NCBI GenBank assembly: GCA_949316495.1
Contig: OX439001.1
Location: forward strand, 53,792,556-53,856,555
From: Amphiduros pacificus
Lineage: Eukaryota > Annelida > Polychaeta > Phyllodocida > Hesionidae
Length of the DNA stretch: 64,000 nt
Reading direction: 5' to 3'
Both the position numbers and the translations under genes were made by a program. The notes beneath the pieces are model-generated. The model saw only the letters and a list, made by a program, of their open reading frames with translations, searched no databases and had not been told where the DNA came from. Each line of letters begins with the position of its first letter. Position 1 is the stretch's first letter. Positions 1-12,520 of this stretch are shown here, piece by piece.

Positions 1-60
1 TTGGTAAAGCCTTTGCCTTGAGACCCGGGGGTTCCTGGTTCAAATCCCAGCCAGTTATTA
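1..60 (+). repeat. possible tRNA-derived SINE remnant
   Basis: The first bases contain a B-box-like stretch (GGTTCAAATCCC at about 38-49) preceded by a purine-rich arm, as in the 3' half of a tRNA-derived SINE head. The A-box half would lie left of the window and no SINE body is recognisable to the right. It lies in a NOC4L intron. Weak call. Confidence 0.3.
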
Positions 61-172
61 TCAAGTGCTAAGAGCAAACATTGTCTTGAAAAAAATATAT
101 ATTAATCCTCAATTTGAGAGTTAGATTATGGTACGATGTAGACCAATCTGATGATAAGATGTTTATTTGCAG

Positions 173-3100
173 GGATGCAGTGATACCTACCTATATAATG
201 TGTATTCCTTACTTGAGAACCTCAGCATGCCCTCGACTAGTGATGACAACTTGCTCTCCAATTTTATGATAAAACTGCCTGGTAAGAGCATAATCAACAC
301 ATATGGTAGCATTAAAAGTCACATGACAAGAAAATTGTGAAAATGTTTATATTGTGCCATAATATATTACAATACATGGACATTGCATTTCAACATGTTT
401 TACACATTTTTATAAATGGAGTACAGAATTATAGTGGATCAAAGTGATTTGCTGGACACACCCCTTTTTATGTGGGTCAAATCAGGGCTGCTGAGATTTT
501 GCCGGAAGTGACGCATGTTCGCCCTTCATGTTCAAAACAAACCACTCCAAGCCAGTGAAAGTCTTGAGGGATTGTAATTTATAAGAAATAACAAGAGTGT
601 TGATAACATCTCTGAACCACTGGTGGCCTAATTAGCACATGTGGATAGTAGGTCAGATCATGTTTCACATCATAGACACTTGGATTCTGCCTGTGGTGAT
701 GGGGAAGACAGGAATACAGACAGCCACCCAGTTGGGTTTTGCAAACTTACATCTGCCTATTGAGATTATTCAGATCCCTCAAGGGACTGACTGAACTATT
801 CTTTATCATAATGTTATGGTCAAAGTCATTTCCTTGTTGAGAAAGAAATGTTAAAATCTCAAAGTTTAGTATCATTTTTACAGAATTTCTATTTTTATTC
901 AAAATTCCTTTGTCTGTTTGTATATAAATATTGATATATGATTTAGTTGGGTACCCACTGACATGCAATGACAGACATTAAAAAAATACCAAACTAAACA
1001 TTTCAAATGGCCATTGAAATACAACTGCAATGCATAAATAATATATAACCAGACCTCAAAATTTAGAAGTCAAAATAATTTCCAGCAATGAAACAGATCT
1101 AAAATTATGTGTTGAATGCTTTCAAGACATTTTTTTTCAATTATGTCATACCAAGTTTAGCTCTACATTACTGAATATGAATAATATTCAACCAATTGAT
1201 ATTGTTACTGGTCATTGGTTAACAAATAAATAAATAAGTTTTCAGTGTAAAAAAATATGGAAATATCAACTAAAAATAATTCATAGATATTTTTAAAATG
1301 TCATCTCAATGTTCCATTTAAAGTTTGAAAACCCTTAAACTTCATGCCAAAAGTGTTTTTAGGGCTAGCTAATAAGTGTCTTGAAACTGATAAGAGTAGA
1401 GCAGGCCATATTTCAGACACTATACCCAGTTAAGTCATGTTTGTTTATTTTCTTCAATTAAAGTAGGGATTGTGGGATGGGAAGCTGATGTAAATGCAGG
1501 TCTCTATTTTACAGCCTTAAGTTTTGCCATTAATCATATTTTCAATGGATGTTATTTGTGTAGAAGAAAGGACATCAGCTGTTATACATGTATAGACATA
1601 GGAGGAATATGTGTGCAGGAGATGTATGCGGGGCGCAATGACGTAGGCAGCCTGCTGACCCAGTTCTAGGTCAAGGGAGTAGGTTAATTACCCTGGGGGT
1701 TCAAAGATCTTAGATTATAGCTAAACTAAACATCAGACTGCAGAAAAAATTGTCAGATGTTTCTCAGAGGTATGAAATCTAAAGACTTCCCACTTAAAAA
1801 AATTCTTGTCATATGACTTTTAACTAGTTACACTCCATTTTTCTGAGTTTTTTTGACCTTGTGCGATGTCTGTACATTGACAATGTGACTCATGTTTTTT
1901 GGGTTTTTTTTTTATTTTACTATGATGGTGTTGACAGTCTACTATAAACAGATTTATGTATATACCTGAGAAGATTAAAAACCTCCCAAGATTGTGTCAT
2001 CAGATAAATAGAGAATACTTTTACACAAGTGGAACTCTAAAAGATCTATAAAGATTCTTGCCTTATCTCATTTTTATTTCAGAATCAGATTCATCTTTAA
2101 AAATCTGTGCATTGAAGGAGCACAAGAAATTGTTCACCACTGTCTGGTTGGAATTTCTGAAGTTTCAAGTAAGACTTATACAAACAATTCTATTTGTTGT
2201 AATGTATTTGTTATATCCTACCTGTTTAAACAATAGATAAATGTCTTAAAAGTTTTGATTCCTCATATATTTTGCTCTGTTTAGCAAACACAGCTGTGCA
2301 GTAGTCATGTGCTTTATTCAGGGTTAATATCGGAGCAGTATATTTTCAGCTGCCCACCAGTGTATACAAGAAGGTGCTGGTCACTTTAGGGGACAAAGTG
2401 ATGCCACACATGACCAGCCCGCTACTCCTCGCAGACTTTCTCACTCAGTCATACAACATTGGTGCGTATCAACTTGTATTATATTTAATTGAGGCTTATT
2501 TGCCCATTTCTGTTGAAAGTGACATACCTTTTACATGATGTCTGTTGAAAGTGACATACCTTTTACATGATGTCTGTTGAAAGTGACATACCTTTTACAT
2601 GATGTCTGTTGACAGGTGGCGCCATCAGTCTTCTGGCCCTCAATGGCCTCTTTGTCCTGGTTCACTCCTTTAATTTGTAAGTCCATAATTCACTGTTAAA
2701 TCGTGTTTATAAGTATATTGATATATAACTTGAATAATGTGGAATGTTAATATAAAAGAGAATGTATATTTGGAATCTTCCAGGATAAATTAATAATAAC
2801 TGGAGATCATTGCAGTAAACAAATGAATGATGACAATAGTATGTGAAGAATTATTTATGTAATTTCAGAGATTATCCAGACTTTTTCAAGAAATTATATG
2901 CGCTGTTGGAGCCATCTGTTTTCCATGCAAAGTACAAAGCCAGATTTTTCTTCCTATTAGATTTATTCTTGAGCTCCACGTAAGTCTAAGAAGCCTCTGT
3001 TAACAGGCTTCAAATTAATTGTCCACTTCTCTATCTAGTTTGATTCAGTATATACCGGTACATGATGGTTTCTGTCTAAGTTAAATTAATTTTCCCATAC

Positions 3101-6100
3101 TCTTTTATGTGCGTTTATTTGCTAATATATGTACTAATCAAATCATGATATTAGTGAATTCCAACATTTTGTTTGGAGTTAAATTACATGGAAGTAAAAT
3201 TTGTTAATTTTTATCTGTGCACACATTTTTCTGCCAAACATTGCATCATGATAGACTGAGAATGACAAACTCCATTTATTCATAGCATATATCACATTTG
3301 TTTGAGACTTCCTAACAATTGGATACATGCCATGTATTTAACTCATGATATTCTGTTAGACAAACAACAATTGTAAAATTGAACATTTTCAGAGAAACAT
3401 GTATATTATAGATTAGGTAATATTGAGAATGTTGTTCATATTTTTGCAGACATTTGCCATCCTATTTAGTGGCAGCTTTTGCCAAGAAGCTGTCGCGGAT
3501 TGCTTTAACGGCTCCCCCTAGTGGCCTGCTTATAGTAATTCCATTCATCTATAACTTAATCAACCGACATCCAGCAGTGAGAGTCCTGGTACACAGGCCT
3601 GATGCCCCGACAGGTATAACACCATCTTAGTGCATTTCTCAGTGCATTATGTGTGGGTCAAGTACGACCAGTGAGTGACTCACATTTATCTCAGTCAGCA
3701 ATGACACTCTATGGAGTACATAGAGACATAGAGAAACTCTGTCTGGCTTGACTCAACCATTGAGATTGTTTGATTCCACATCTGAAGAGAAGTCGAAACT
3801 ATAGTTTATTTGCTGACAAGAAATAACCAATTGAAAGTAATAAGGATGAAATGACCACTTGTTGAATTAATTATAAACGATTATTAACATTTTGAAATTC
3901 ATAGAAAATATGGTTTTTGGTAAAAATTAAAATAATTTTGAACTGTACACTGGGTTGTTGAATGACTAAACTAAATATGCAGAACCATCAAAAGCCAACA
4001 AGATTTCAAAAAAGACGATTTTCCTATATTAGCTGGTGTATAAATGATGGTTGATGGTGGTATGTGGTATATGACTGATGGTTGATGGTGGTGTATTTTC
4101 CTATATTCGCTGGTGTATAAGTGATGGTGGTATTTGTAGGGTTGGAGTGTGATCCTTACCTGGCTGATGAGGCAGATCCAGCACAGTGTAATGCCCTCAG
4201 CAGCTCTCTGTGGGAACTCCAGGTGAGAAATATCTCCTCATTAACAGCTGCAGCCAAACATCAAGTTCACAGACAGTGTTTTGAAACATGTCATGAACAG
4301 ACGTCATCTGGTATAGTGCCATGTGTGACCAGATAATGTCATGTGTGACCAGATGAAGTCATGTGTGACCAGATGACTCCAAATGATTATTACTATCATT
4401 CAATCAGTTGTGCTTTTAACAGGTTTTTTACGTCGTTAATTTATTATATCTAAGGAGTATTTTGCATATCCTCAGGTATTATCTAAGTTTTGGAAGCAAT
4501 ACTTTAAGTATTAATAAGATAACTTTAAATTCCATAAAACCTCAAAGAGAACAGATTATTTAAAGAATTAAAATTAAACCCCCAGTTTTAGTCCTAAGAT
4601 TTATTTTTCTCATCAAGCTCCAAACTTGCACATTTTATGACAAAATCAAAACAAGTATATAGCTTTGCTGGTGCATACTTTAAATTACCTATTTAGATCT
4701 AAGCTTGATTAATCCTGGAATGAAATATGAACAGTTCGATTTTAACTGGAATGTAGTTGACAATATAGGATGATGGTGTTTCAGACATTACAGCACCATT
4801 ACCATCATGAGATTTCTCTAGAATCCAACAAAGTTGACCAACACCTTCCAGATAAAGAGACCGACCTTTCTGAACTCCTGGAATTAACAACTGATGATGT
4901 GAGTAATACAATTATATTAAAGGGATTAAGCACCAATTTTGAAAAAAACGTTGAAAATTCACATATTGGTGACAAATGACGTCTATTTTGTTGTCTATTT
5001 TCTATTTTATTGATGCATCCCCATGTTTGCCTGTTAATTCTATTTTAACAAGACCCTAATCTATTGCCCCTTTATGAAAGCACACTTCTTTCTTGACGTC
5101 ATTTTTATGTGGAGTGTGGCCATAGAGGCACTGAAAGGTAAAATGACGTCATAAGAGTATGGCAATATGCTTATGACGTCATCAACGTTATTGTCCTTTG
5201 AATAGTGCCACCCTGCTTTGAGCCTCAATTGAGGTCAAACAAAGTTCACGCTACCCGTGTTTACCCGTCACGTGCAGCTTATGGCTAAGAAAGACCTGTG
5301 CTGGGAGTGCAACTCTTATGTCTTATAGTAACTTTTTATATTACTCAATTATAATTTTAATTTGTGATGATGTTCATATGTGGCTAAGCTTTCAATTTCA
5401 TCGAATTGTAGAATTGGTGCTTAATACCTTTAAGAAGGTTAGAATATAAGTTCCAATGTCAAACTTAAGTAAAAGATTAGATACACTCAGTTGGTATCAA
5501 GTTTATATCAATTCACCCCATTTAGGAACATCACCCCATTTAGGAACATCACCCCATTTAGGAACATCACCCCATTTAGGAACATCACCCCATTTAGGAA
5601 CATCACCCCATTTAGGAACATTTTTGCCAACACATGTGTGTAGAATTTTTTTAATTCAATATAAGTTTATATGCAAAACTAATAGGCACACTATAAATTA
5701 TGTCATGACATAAGACTTTTTTTGTCCAAAATCCAAACAGTCAAATTCTTATTGAATTCTCTCATCTATGAATTGGTTTGATATTATTTTAATTAATTTT
5801 TGATTGGTTTATCTGAGAAAAAAGATGGTCCACTTGTTCATTGTCAAAAATAAGATCATGGCTCCAGAACGTAAATTCTGGATTTTATTATCTCATTAAT
5901 AATACTATTTGTAACTCTCCTTTTCTAATTTCCAGTCTAAAATAATCATACCCTTTAGATAAACCGATTCATCTCTTGTTTATGGTTCAGCATTTCTTAT
6001 CTGTTTTTTTCCATCAGTCATGACTAATGTTTGTGCTTCATTTTGCAGATATTTAAGCGAGAGGTCAAGAAGAAGATAAAAACTGTGCCTGTGACCTTTG

Positions 6101-6165
6101 AAGCTCCGCAGGGTATATTTAGCAGTAAAGATGATAAATTAAAACAACTTTGGACATTGCAGTAA
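173..6165 (+). CDS. NOC4L: NOC4L, nucleolar complex protein 4 homolog (3' part, 9 exons)
   Basis: Noc4 is a nucleolar CBF/Mak21-family protein which, with Nop14, supports maturation and export of the small ribosomal subunit. Exons read from the sequence: 173-281, 2083-2168, 2350-2461, 2616-2676, 2869-2979, 3450-3613, 4140-4222, 4785-4898 and 6049-6165 (stop TAA). All junctions are GT/AG and keep frame, giving the last 318 residues. Diagnostic stretches are WLEFLKFQLP, the CBF-domain segment with LFVLVHSFNLDYPDFFKKLY, and DPYLADEADPAQCNALSSSLWELQ split here as DPYLADEADP plus SSLWELQ. The 5' exons lie left of the window. The last intron (4899-6048) carries a MITE and an 18-bp minisatellite. 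An AATAAA lies at about 6198, just after the stop. Family assignment is from remembered family sequence; exon edges are inferred. Confidence 0.9.
2511..2615 (+). repeat. 32-bp tandem repeat abutting a NOC4L acceptor
   Basis: Three near-identical 32-bp units start at 2511, 2543 and 2575; a fourth partial unit (from 2607) runs straight into the acceptor AG at 2614-2615 of NOC4L exon 2616-2676. The polypyrimidine side of this splice site is therefore built from the last repeat unit. Confidence 0.9.
4917..5433 (-). mobile_element. MITE family 1, copy A (509 bp, TTAA target)
   Basis: Non-autonomous DNA element with imperfect terminal inverted repeats: the left end reads AGGGATTAAGCACCAATTTT and the right end is its near reverse complement. 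TTAA lies at both ends (4917-4920, 5430-5433), as expected for TTAA-targeting families such as piggyBac. It matches copy B at 11715-12223 in inverted orientation, and both bodies are exactly 509 bp. It sits in the last NOC4L intron and contains three perfect TGACGTCA sites. No coding capacity seen. Confidence 0.85.
5515..5620 (+). repeat. 18-bp minisatellite, 6 units
   Basis: Six tandem copies of ccccatttaggaacatca in the last NOC4L intron. The open frame through it only reflects a period divisible by three. Confidence 0.95.
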
Positions 6166-7027
6166 TGAATAATTTAGACTTGTAAAATACAGTGATAAAT
6201 AAAATGACCTCCATGTAAAAGTATGGAATGTAACAACTTTTATTTTGTATGAAATTATGACTAGACAAGAATTCTTTGGAAAAAAAGATATTTGTTTTGG
6301 TTTCAAATTTAATGTATCATCATCATAATCACCATAATCACATTTGTTGTCAAAAAAATAATAATAATCATCTTAATCATAATCACCATAATCATATTCC
6401 TTGGTAATGTTCTTTGTCTGATTTTGACTAGATGCCGACCCAGTAGTCTTGAATCTGGCAGCATCCTATTTACAATTATTTTTGCTATCATATATAAATG
6501 AAAGACAATTCTACCAACAAAAATAGCATTTAATCGGCAAAGAGAATCACCAGGCCACTTTTCCACAGTACCTTGTGGGAGAGTTTGTGCTGTCTTAAAA
6601 CTGCTTTCCATTTTTATGGGTCGTTGAATTTAGAATTTTTTTGGAGTTCCTCAAAATGTATTTTTCAATATTCATCTTTATATTTTTTAAAAAGGGGTAA
6701 AATCTGCAGTCAGACTCCCATTTATAACACTCAAACTCCTGACTATGATTATGTTATTTTAGTTGTACTCTGGGTGCTGTTTATATACAAATAAAATCTT
6801 AATTGAGTCTAATACAATTTATAATATCTAGGATATATTACATGCTCAAACCCTGTATTACCCCTTGCCCATCCCTGACCATACAACACTCCTTGTTACC
6901 AGTATAACGCTCAGTATTATTATGCAGATTTTTGTACTACCCACCTCATAAGCTACACACGTGCTCTTCAAAGTCTATACAATAAATTAAGCCATAGGTC
7001 GTTATAAGCTGGTGCTCCAACCAAATG
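6166..7027. other. NOC4L 3' flank, no gene seen
   Basis: Follows the NOC4L stop. It holds a likely polyadenylation signal AATAAA near 6198 and an AT-rich stretch with short ATC/AAT runs (6315-6400). Short open frames here look unlike any family known to me and lack supporting codon pattern. Confidence 0.5.
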
Positions 7028-7297
7028 TGCCAGCTTATTAGCACCAGTTCCTCTGTGGTGATCCAAAGTTTGTGGGTTCAATCCCCGGCTGTATGCCGTT
7101 CAATCCCCGGCAGACAATTTCCATATGAGCTGAGGCCCCTGCTTTAGAGGATAACCTGTTGTCCTTGTAAATCTGATCGGGTGGGTTGTCGTGTCAAAGA
7201 CCTGTGACATGTCAATTCAGTGAGGCAGCACTATATCTGTTACAAATAGGTCTCATCACGAGATGACTGAAATAATGTTTAAAGTGATGTAAACCTC
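7028..7297 (+). mobile_element. tRNA-derived SINE, older copy
   Basis: Closely related to the SINE at 9437-9760 from the cagcttattagcaccagttc segment through to gtgatgtaaacc. The 5' A-box part is lost, and the B box is duplicated or scrambled (a short CAATCCCCGGC segment occurs twice). It lacks the CAAA tail. More diverged than the second copy, so older. Confidence 0.8.
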
Positions 7298-7729
7298 ATT
7301 TAATACAGCTAGTACCTAATTTAATACAGCTAGAAAAATGTCTCAACAAAACTGAGTAAACCCCACATCCCATCAGTCTTAACGTCACTAGAAGAGTCTT
7401 ATTGGTCTTAAAGAATACCACCTAATTTTATTTTGGGAAATAAATATAAATAATCTGTTATTTATCAGCATTGAGAAATACCTCAATTTTTTTAAAGTCA
7501 TAATGGGTCCTTCTGAAAAGTTGAACATATACAGTGTAAAATATATTTCCTGGTGTACATAAATGTGAATTTAATATAAATCAACATTATAGCACTGCTA
7601 TATTTGAATAGATCTTAGAAGAACAAATATATAAGTTACAAAATACTAGTTTGCCTTAATGTCCCTTTAAAACGCAAATTATTTCTGCAGATAACTTGAC
7701 AGATAAAGGCTTGTATTTTAACCATGTTG

Positions 7730-8275
7730 ATTTTGTTTTGGTCCTATGCAAGTTTTATTTGACTTCGAATATTATAATTTTAAGTTTTTTTTAACTATAT
7801 TAATGTAAAATTTGTATAGGTGGCGCCATATTGACACCTTGCAATGTGCACATGCCGGGAAAATATTTTATGGCTGTCATGTTTTGACACCCCTCCACCC
7901 TTATACAAAATTTGGTGACCTTTGAACTGGCCTGCGCTAGTTTTATTTACCTTTGAATATTATAAATTAAGTTTTTTTATAATAATGATAATTTAAAAGT
8001 TGTATACAGCGCCATCTTGTGACCGTCTATTGTGCCGGGAAAATATTTTAAGGCTAGCATATTTTGACACCCCTCAACCCTCACACAAAATTTGGTGACC
8101 TTTGGATTGACCTGCGCTAGTTTTTTTTACCTTTGAATATTATAAATTAAGTTTTTTTTTGTATAATGATAATTTAAAAGTTGTACACAGCGCCATCTTG
8201 TAACCATCCATGGTGCCGGGAAAATATTTTACTGCTAGCATGTTTGGACACCCCTTAACCCTCATAGTGCCACAA
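7730..8275 (+). repeat. about 180-bp repeat, three tandem copies
   Basis: Three successive diverged copies carry the same order of landmarks: a (c)ctgcgctagtttt-like block, ctttgaatattataa, agttgtacacagcgccatc and gccgggaaaatatttta. The spacing of cctgcgctag from about 7931 to 8111 is 180 bp. The first copy is the most diverged. No coding potential; possibly a local duplication of an unknown element. Confidence 0.75.
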
Positions 8276-9436
8276 AATACATAAATGTCAAATATGATAT
8301 GTTGGCAACTTCATCTCACGATTTTGAATAAGCAACAAACTTCACACACGGATTACAGAGTTTGAAATGCATAAAAGATTTTACCGTTAGAGGACAGCAC
8401 CATACAGCAAGCAGCTTGTCTTAGTCTCTGGCCTCGAGAGGACAGCAACAATATCAACAATATTTTAAGGAATTTCCAATGAAAACTGGTATTTTATCTT
8501 CAAAATCAGACGTGACACTGAAAAATGCAGAAATTCTCCTACTAAAATTTAACTGGTTGTCTTATACATGCTGCAAGCCTATTAAAGCATTCATGAAATG
8601 AGGTTTTCAAGCACTTTTTCCTTGCATGATATAAATGTTTATACCTTAAAATTAGCGTTCAAAGGTTTTTACCCATCATATTTACCCTACATAAATTTCT
8701 GTGCCATTTGAAAGCAGATGAGTCTTCTGCTAAAATCCAATACGTCCATTGGACACTTTGCCAACAAACTTTGTTTAGGTGACCAGTGATTTTGTGCAAA
8801 CACCTGCTTCGTAAAGTCTTGATAATAGTGGGGCACCTTCAGATTGAGACAATGGAGTGATTTGGCTTGCAGAGCCCTGTTTGTCCATTAATGTTTGTCC
8901 ATTGGTACAGGCCTAACTCCTTGACAGACTACAATAGAGGTCACATGATTGTATACATGTAGTCACCTGCACAGTACAGGCAGTACTTGGCACTTTCATC
9001 AAAACACAGTAACCATGGTCAGTGTATTTTAGTTGATTTTAGTGAGATAGCTTGCTTGCATCACAGCTTCAGCTGGTCAATAATGTACCAGTCAAATTCA
9101 TAAAATGACTTGCATATATCATATAATACATATGTTATCATTACAATGAATGATGTCAATGAATGAATTTGTTTTTATCATTCTAAGTATACTTTACACA
9201 GTGTGCAAACTGGCATGCAAGTATAGTTGGCAGAGAAATGGATCTGTGCCTTTCTTAGTGGAGGATGGGAGAAGATGGGTTTGATTTCTACTGCTAGCAG
9301 TGTTACTTTCAACCCAGTTCAAAAGATTGAAGGTCAACCTGAGAGCCATTATTTCACAAATGATAGGGTGCAGCACTGTTCAGACAAGGCTGTTCTTGAT
9401 TATCAATCACCATATAGGGGGCGCCACCAACCAGGG
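8276..9436. other. intergenic, no feature recognised
   Basis: About 1.1 kb of unique-looking AT-rich sequence between the 180-bp repeat and the SINE. No family-like open frame and no inverted repeats noticed. Confidence 0.4.
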
Positions 9437-9760
9437 CCACGGGCCGTGGCGCAGTTGGTTAGAGCGCCAGCTTATTAGCACCAGTTCCTTTGTGGTGATC
9501 CAAAGGTCGTGGGTTCGAATCCCGGCCGTGCCGAGATTGAACTCATGATACAATTTCACACATGAGCTGAGGCCCGTGCCTAAAGGGTTAACCCGTTGTC
9601 CTTGTAAATCTGTGACCGGGTGGGTTGTCATGTCAAGGACCTGCGGCATGACAATTCAGTGAGGCAGCACTATATCTGCTACAAGTAGGTCTCATCACGA
9701 AATGACTGAAATAATGTTGAAAGTGATGTAAAACCCCAAACAAACAAACAAACAAACAAA
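9437..9760 (+). mobile_element. tRNA-derived SINE, well preserved
   Basis: The head is tRNA-like: ggccgtggcgcagttggtta holds the A box (about 9445-9456) and GGTTCGAATCCC (about 9512-9523) the B box, separated by an extended arm with cagcttattagcacc as the anticodon region. A central body of about 200 bp follows, shared with the older copy at 7028-7297, and the element ends in a (CAAA)n tail at about 9738-9762. The head supplies an internal RNA polymerase III promoter. I do not assign the central domain to a named SINE superfamily. Confidence 0.9.
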
Positions 9761-9762
9761 CA

Positions 9763-10929
9763 AAGCCACCAACCAGTCCCTCTACACAAACTAAGTTACT
9801 CAATCATTATTGATACAACTAATTATATGAGTATAATGAAATATCATTTTTTTTGGGATAAGATTTTCATATTTGTTTTAGCATAGTGACAGTCCTACCA
9901 ACTGGTAAACATTTCAGTTGACATATGCAAATGTCCACGCCCACATTTAACAGCTGACAATTTTCCCCATAATCTGAGCTGGTAAGTCTAACTTAAAAGC
10001 TGGCAAAAGAAAACAGTTGACAGCTATATTTCGAAAGTGCAGCTGGCTTATTATTTTCAAACACTTTCCAACTTATAAACTGTAAAATTGCATATTGGAT
10101 TTTTTTTCAGCTAAGTGATATATTGTTTACCTCACTCTATTACATACTCTCACCAAATTTGACATGTCTACTTCAGTTTTTTTTTTATTTATCGGTGGTG
10201 GGCCCTGCAGCTTTGTGGCCACATATCACTTAAGTACACCCAAACCTCTGTAAAATTGCCTGTGACCTCTGTGGTTCCATGAATGCTTTAACTCATTCTA
10301 TGCATACAGGGGTTGAACTGCACAATCTGGAAAGACAATTTTTGGATTAAGCCTTTGTAAAAAGTCAATTTTTTCAGACGCAAAAAATGCTATAATTTTT
10401 TCTCTAATTGAGATAGGGACACATACTTTTTATTAACCCACCTATCTAGCCAATGGTACTTGATTTGAATTAATCAAGGAGTTTGGACTTTTTTTTACAG
10501 CCGGAGCCACTTATATTTAATGCACATGATGATATAATTTTTACTAAAAACTACAACATTGAGTATTCATAGATAACATCGATTTCAACCGCAAAGCATC
10601 ATTTTGCAAAGAAGTTCTTCTTATTAATTTGTGTTAAGATTGCCCCCAAAAATATGGAATTTAAAAAGATATGTTTTTAGGTTAATAGTAGCCTACATCA
10701 ATAAAATTTCATTTCTGTCTTTGTGTGATCGTTATACAGTGTTAAATTAATGAAAATTCTTTATGGTTGGGACAGTTGGAGAGTTTATTACGAGGGCTTT
10801 CTTAAATTATGAAAATAAAATGAAGTTTGAAAAGTAATTTTGTTTATATGGAGAGCAATATTGGCATGTAATGAATTTTAAAAGGTATTTTTGTAAGAGA
10901 AAAGTGTCTTTGTCTGGGAAGGGATGTAA
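9763..10929. other. intergenic, no feature recognised
   Basis: AT-rich unique-looking sequence with no family-like open frame. Homopolymer T runs only. Confidence 0.4.
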
Positions 10930-11285
10930 TCTCTCACATGTGCAGCTATCTCACAATGTTGCAGCTATATCTCACTTTTACATCTGTAAATAGCTGCACA
11001 AGTGAGAAGTGACTACATCAGTGAGATATATCTGCATATATAATAGATAGCTGCACAAGTGGGAGATAGTTACAACAATGAGACAGCTACATGAGACTCT
11101 AATAGATAGCTGCAACAGGCCGATGTAGCTGCACAAGTGATAGGTAGCTGCACAAGTGATAGGTAGCTGCACAATTGAGAGATGGATACAACCGTGATCG
11201 AGACAGGTGTATCAGTGATAGTTGCATAAGTAGGAAACAGCTGCATAAATGCGAGATAACTGCACAACAGAGAAGAAAGCTGCTA
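10930..11285 (+). repeat. degenerate minisatellite of tagctgcacaagtgaga-type units
   Basis: About 15 irregular copies of a motif of 17-33 bp built on agctgcacaagtgagag, with substitutions and length changes. Open frames on the minus strand here come from the repeat and are not taken as genes. Confidence 0.8.
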
Positions 11286-11710
11286 TTAAAGTGATTTATT
11301 GCATTCCTTCTTGACTGAAGGCGCTTGCAGTGACAATAAAACATTTTTAAAAATGTCCTATTATTGCATTCCACTTAAGATTTTTGCTTGACATGCCTTT
11401 TAAATGAAAATTGGAACATTTTACAATAGTTTAAAGCCCAAGATTAATCTCATGACATTTTTACTAAAGAAGTTATGACAAATCACTAGAAATGGGAGAC
11501 ATTGAACATGAAATGAGTGGTACAAAACTTGCTATTGCAGTGGGTACATGGTGTCACTTTCACCTAGCATAAATGGCACCAAAAATAGGACATACCGTAT
11601 TCTCCAAGTGATATACACATTCAAGAAATAAGTTCAGCACCTTCCTCTTCTAAAGTCTTAAAAAATAAAATATATGATAATTTGCAGAAAGATATCAGCT
11701 ATTCAATGAG

Positions 11711-12227
11711 TTAAAGGTATCAATTCTACAATTTGGTGTATATCAAAGCTTAGCTACATATGAACATCATGACAAATTGAAATTGTGATAGATTAATAAG
11801 ATAAGTGGTTATAAGCCATAAAAGTTGCACTCCCAGGAAAGATGTGTCTCAGCCATAAGCTGCACGTGACGGGTAGCGTGAACTTTGTTTGACCTCAATT
11901 GAGGCTCATAGTGGGGTAGCACTGTTTGACGTCATTTTGGTACTATTCAAAGGACAATACATTTCATTACGTCATAAACATATTGCCACACTTTTATGAC
12001 GTCATTTTGCCTTTCAGTGCCTCTATGATGACACTCCACATAAAAATGATGCCAAGAAAGGAGTGTGCTTTCATCAGGGGCCTATTTATTAGGGTCTTAT
12101 TCAATGAGATTTTACAGATAATGATGGGGATGCATTTTTCAAAAAGTTTATAGACACGAAAGACAAATACATTTATCACCAATAGGTGAATTTTAAAAAA
12201 ATCAAAATCAGTGCTCAATACCTTTAA
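11711..12227 (+). mobile_element. MITE family 1, copy B (509 bp)
   Basis: The body spans 11715-12223 with TTAA at 11711-11714 and 12224-12227. It is the inverse-oriented partner of copy A. Shared landmarks are ctgcacgtgacgggtagcgt, the cctcaattgaggctca palindrome, and repeated TGACGTCA (11927, 11997). The right TTAA is also the left TTAA of the MITE family 2 copy that follows directly. Confidence 0.85.
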
Positions 12228-12520
12228 CCCCTAACGGATGGGACGGACGGCAACGTCCACCACTGGCAACGGACTGGAAGGACGTTGACGTCCCCATTGT
12301 TCTGGCTTGATGACGTCATTTGTAACATTCTGAAGGGCTGCAACTTGTTACAATGTAATATGATAATGAGTGAGTGGATCATGAACTTTGACCCCAGCAC
12401 CTCATTAAGCAAATTTAGTAACCATGGTTATAAATTTTATAAATTTAGTATGTGGATACACTAGTCCAGACAAAAATTGGTTAGTCCAGCCAATAGATAG
12501 CCTCGTCCCTTAGGGGTTAA
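12224..12520 (+). mobile_element. MITE family 2, short copy (289 bp, TTAA target)
   Basis: The body spans 12228-12516, with short terminal inverted repeats of the CCCCTAACGGA type and TTAA on both sides. CCC-starting ends plus TTAA fit the piggyBac style of ends. Just inside the left end are about 1.5 units of the ccactggcaacgga-type motif that is amplified in the copy at 19609-21270. The right part has aaccatggttataaatttta and a TGACGTCA at 12311. Confidence 0.85.

Noticed and set aside
4121-4336. Alternative start of a small gene at the NOC4L exon 4140-4222
   Set aside because: The frame is the NOC4L exon with intronic extensions; splice sites and family similarity explain it.
9437-9530. 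Functional tRNA gene
   Set aside because: A and B boxes are present, but the acceptor and anticodon arms do not pair properly and a SINE body plus CAAA tail follow directly.
12511-12520. Telomere-like TTAGGGG motif
   Set aside because: Single occurrence forming the terminal repeat of MITE 2, not a TTAGGG tract.
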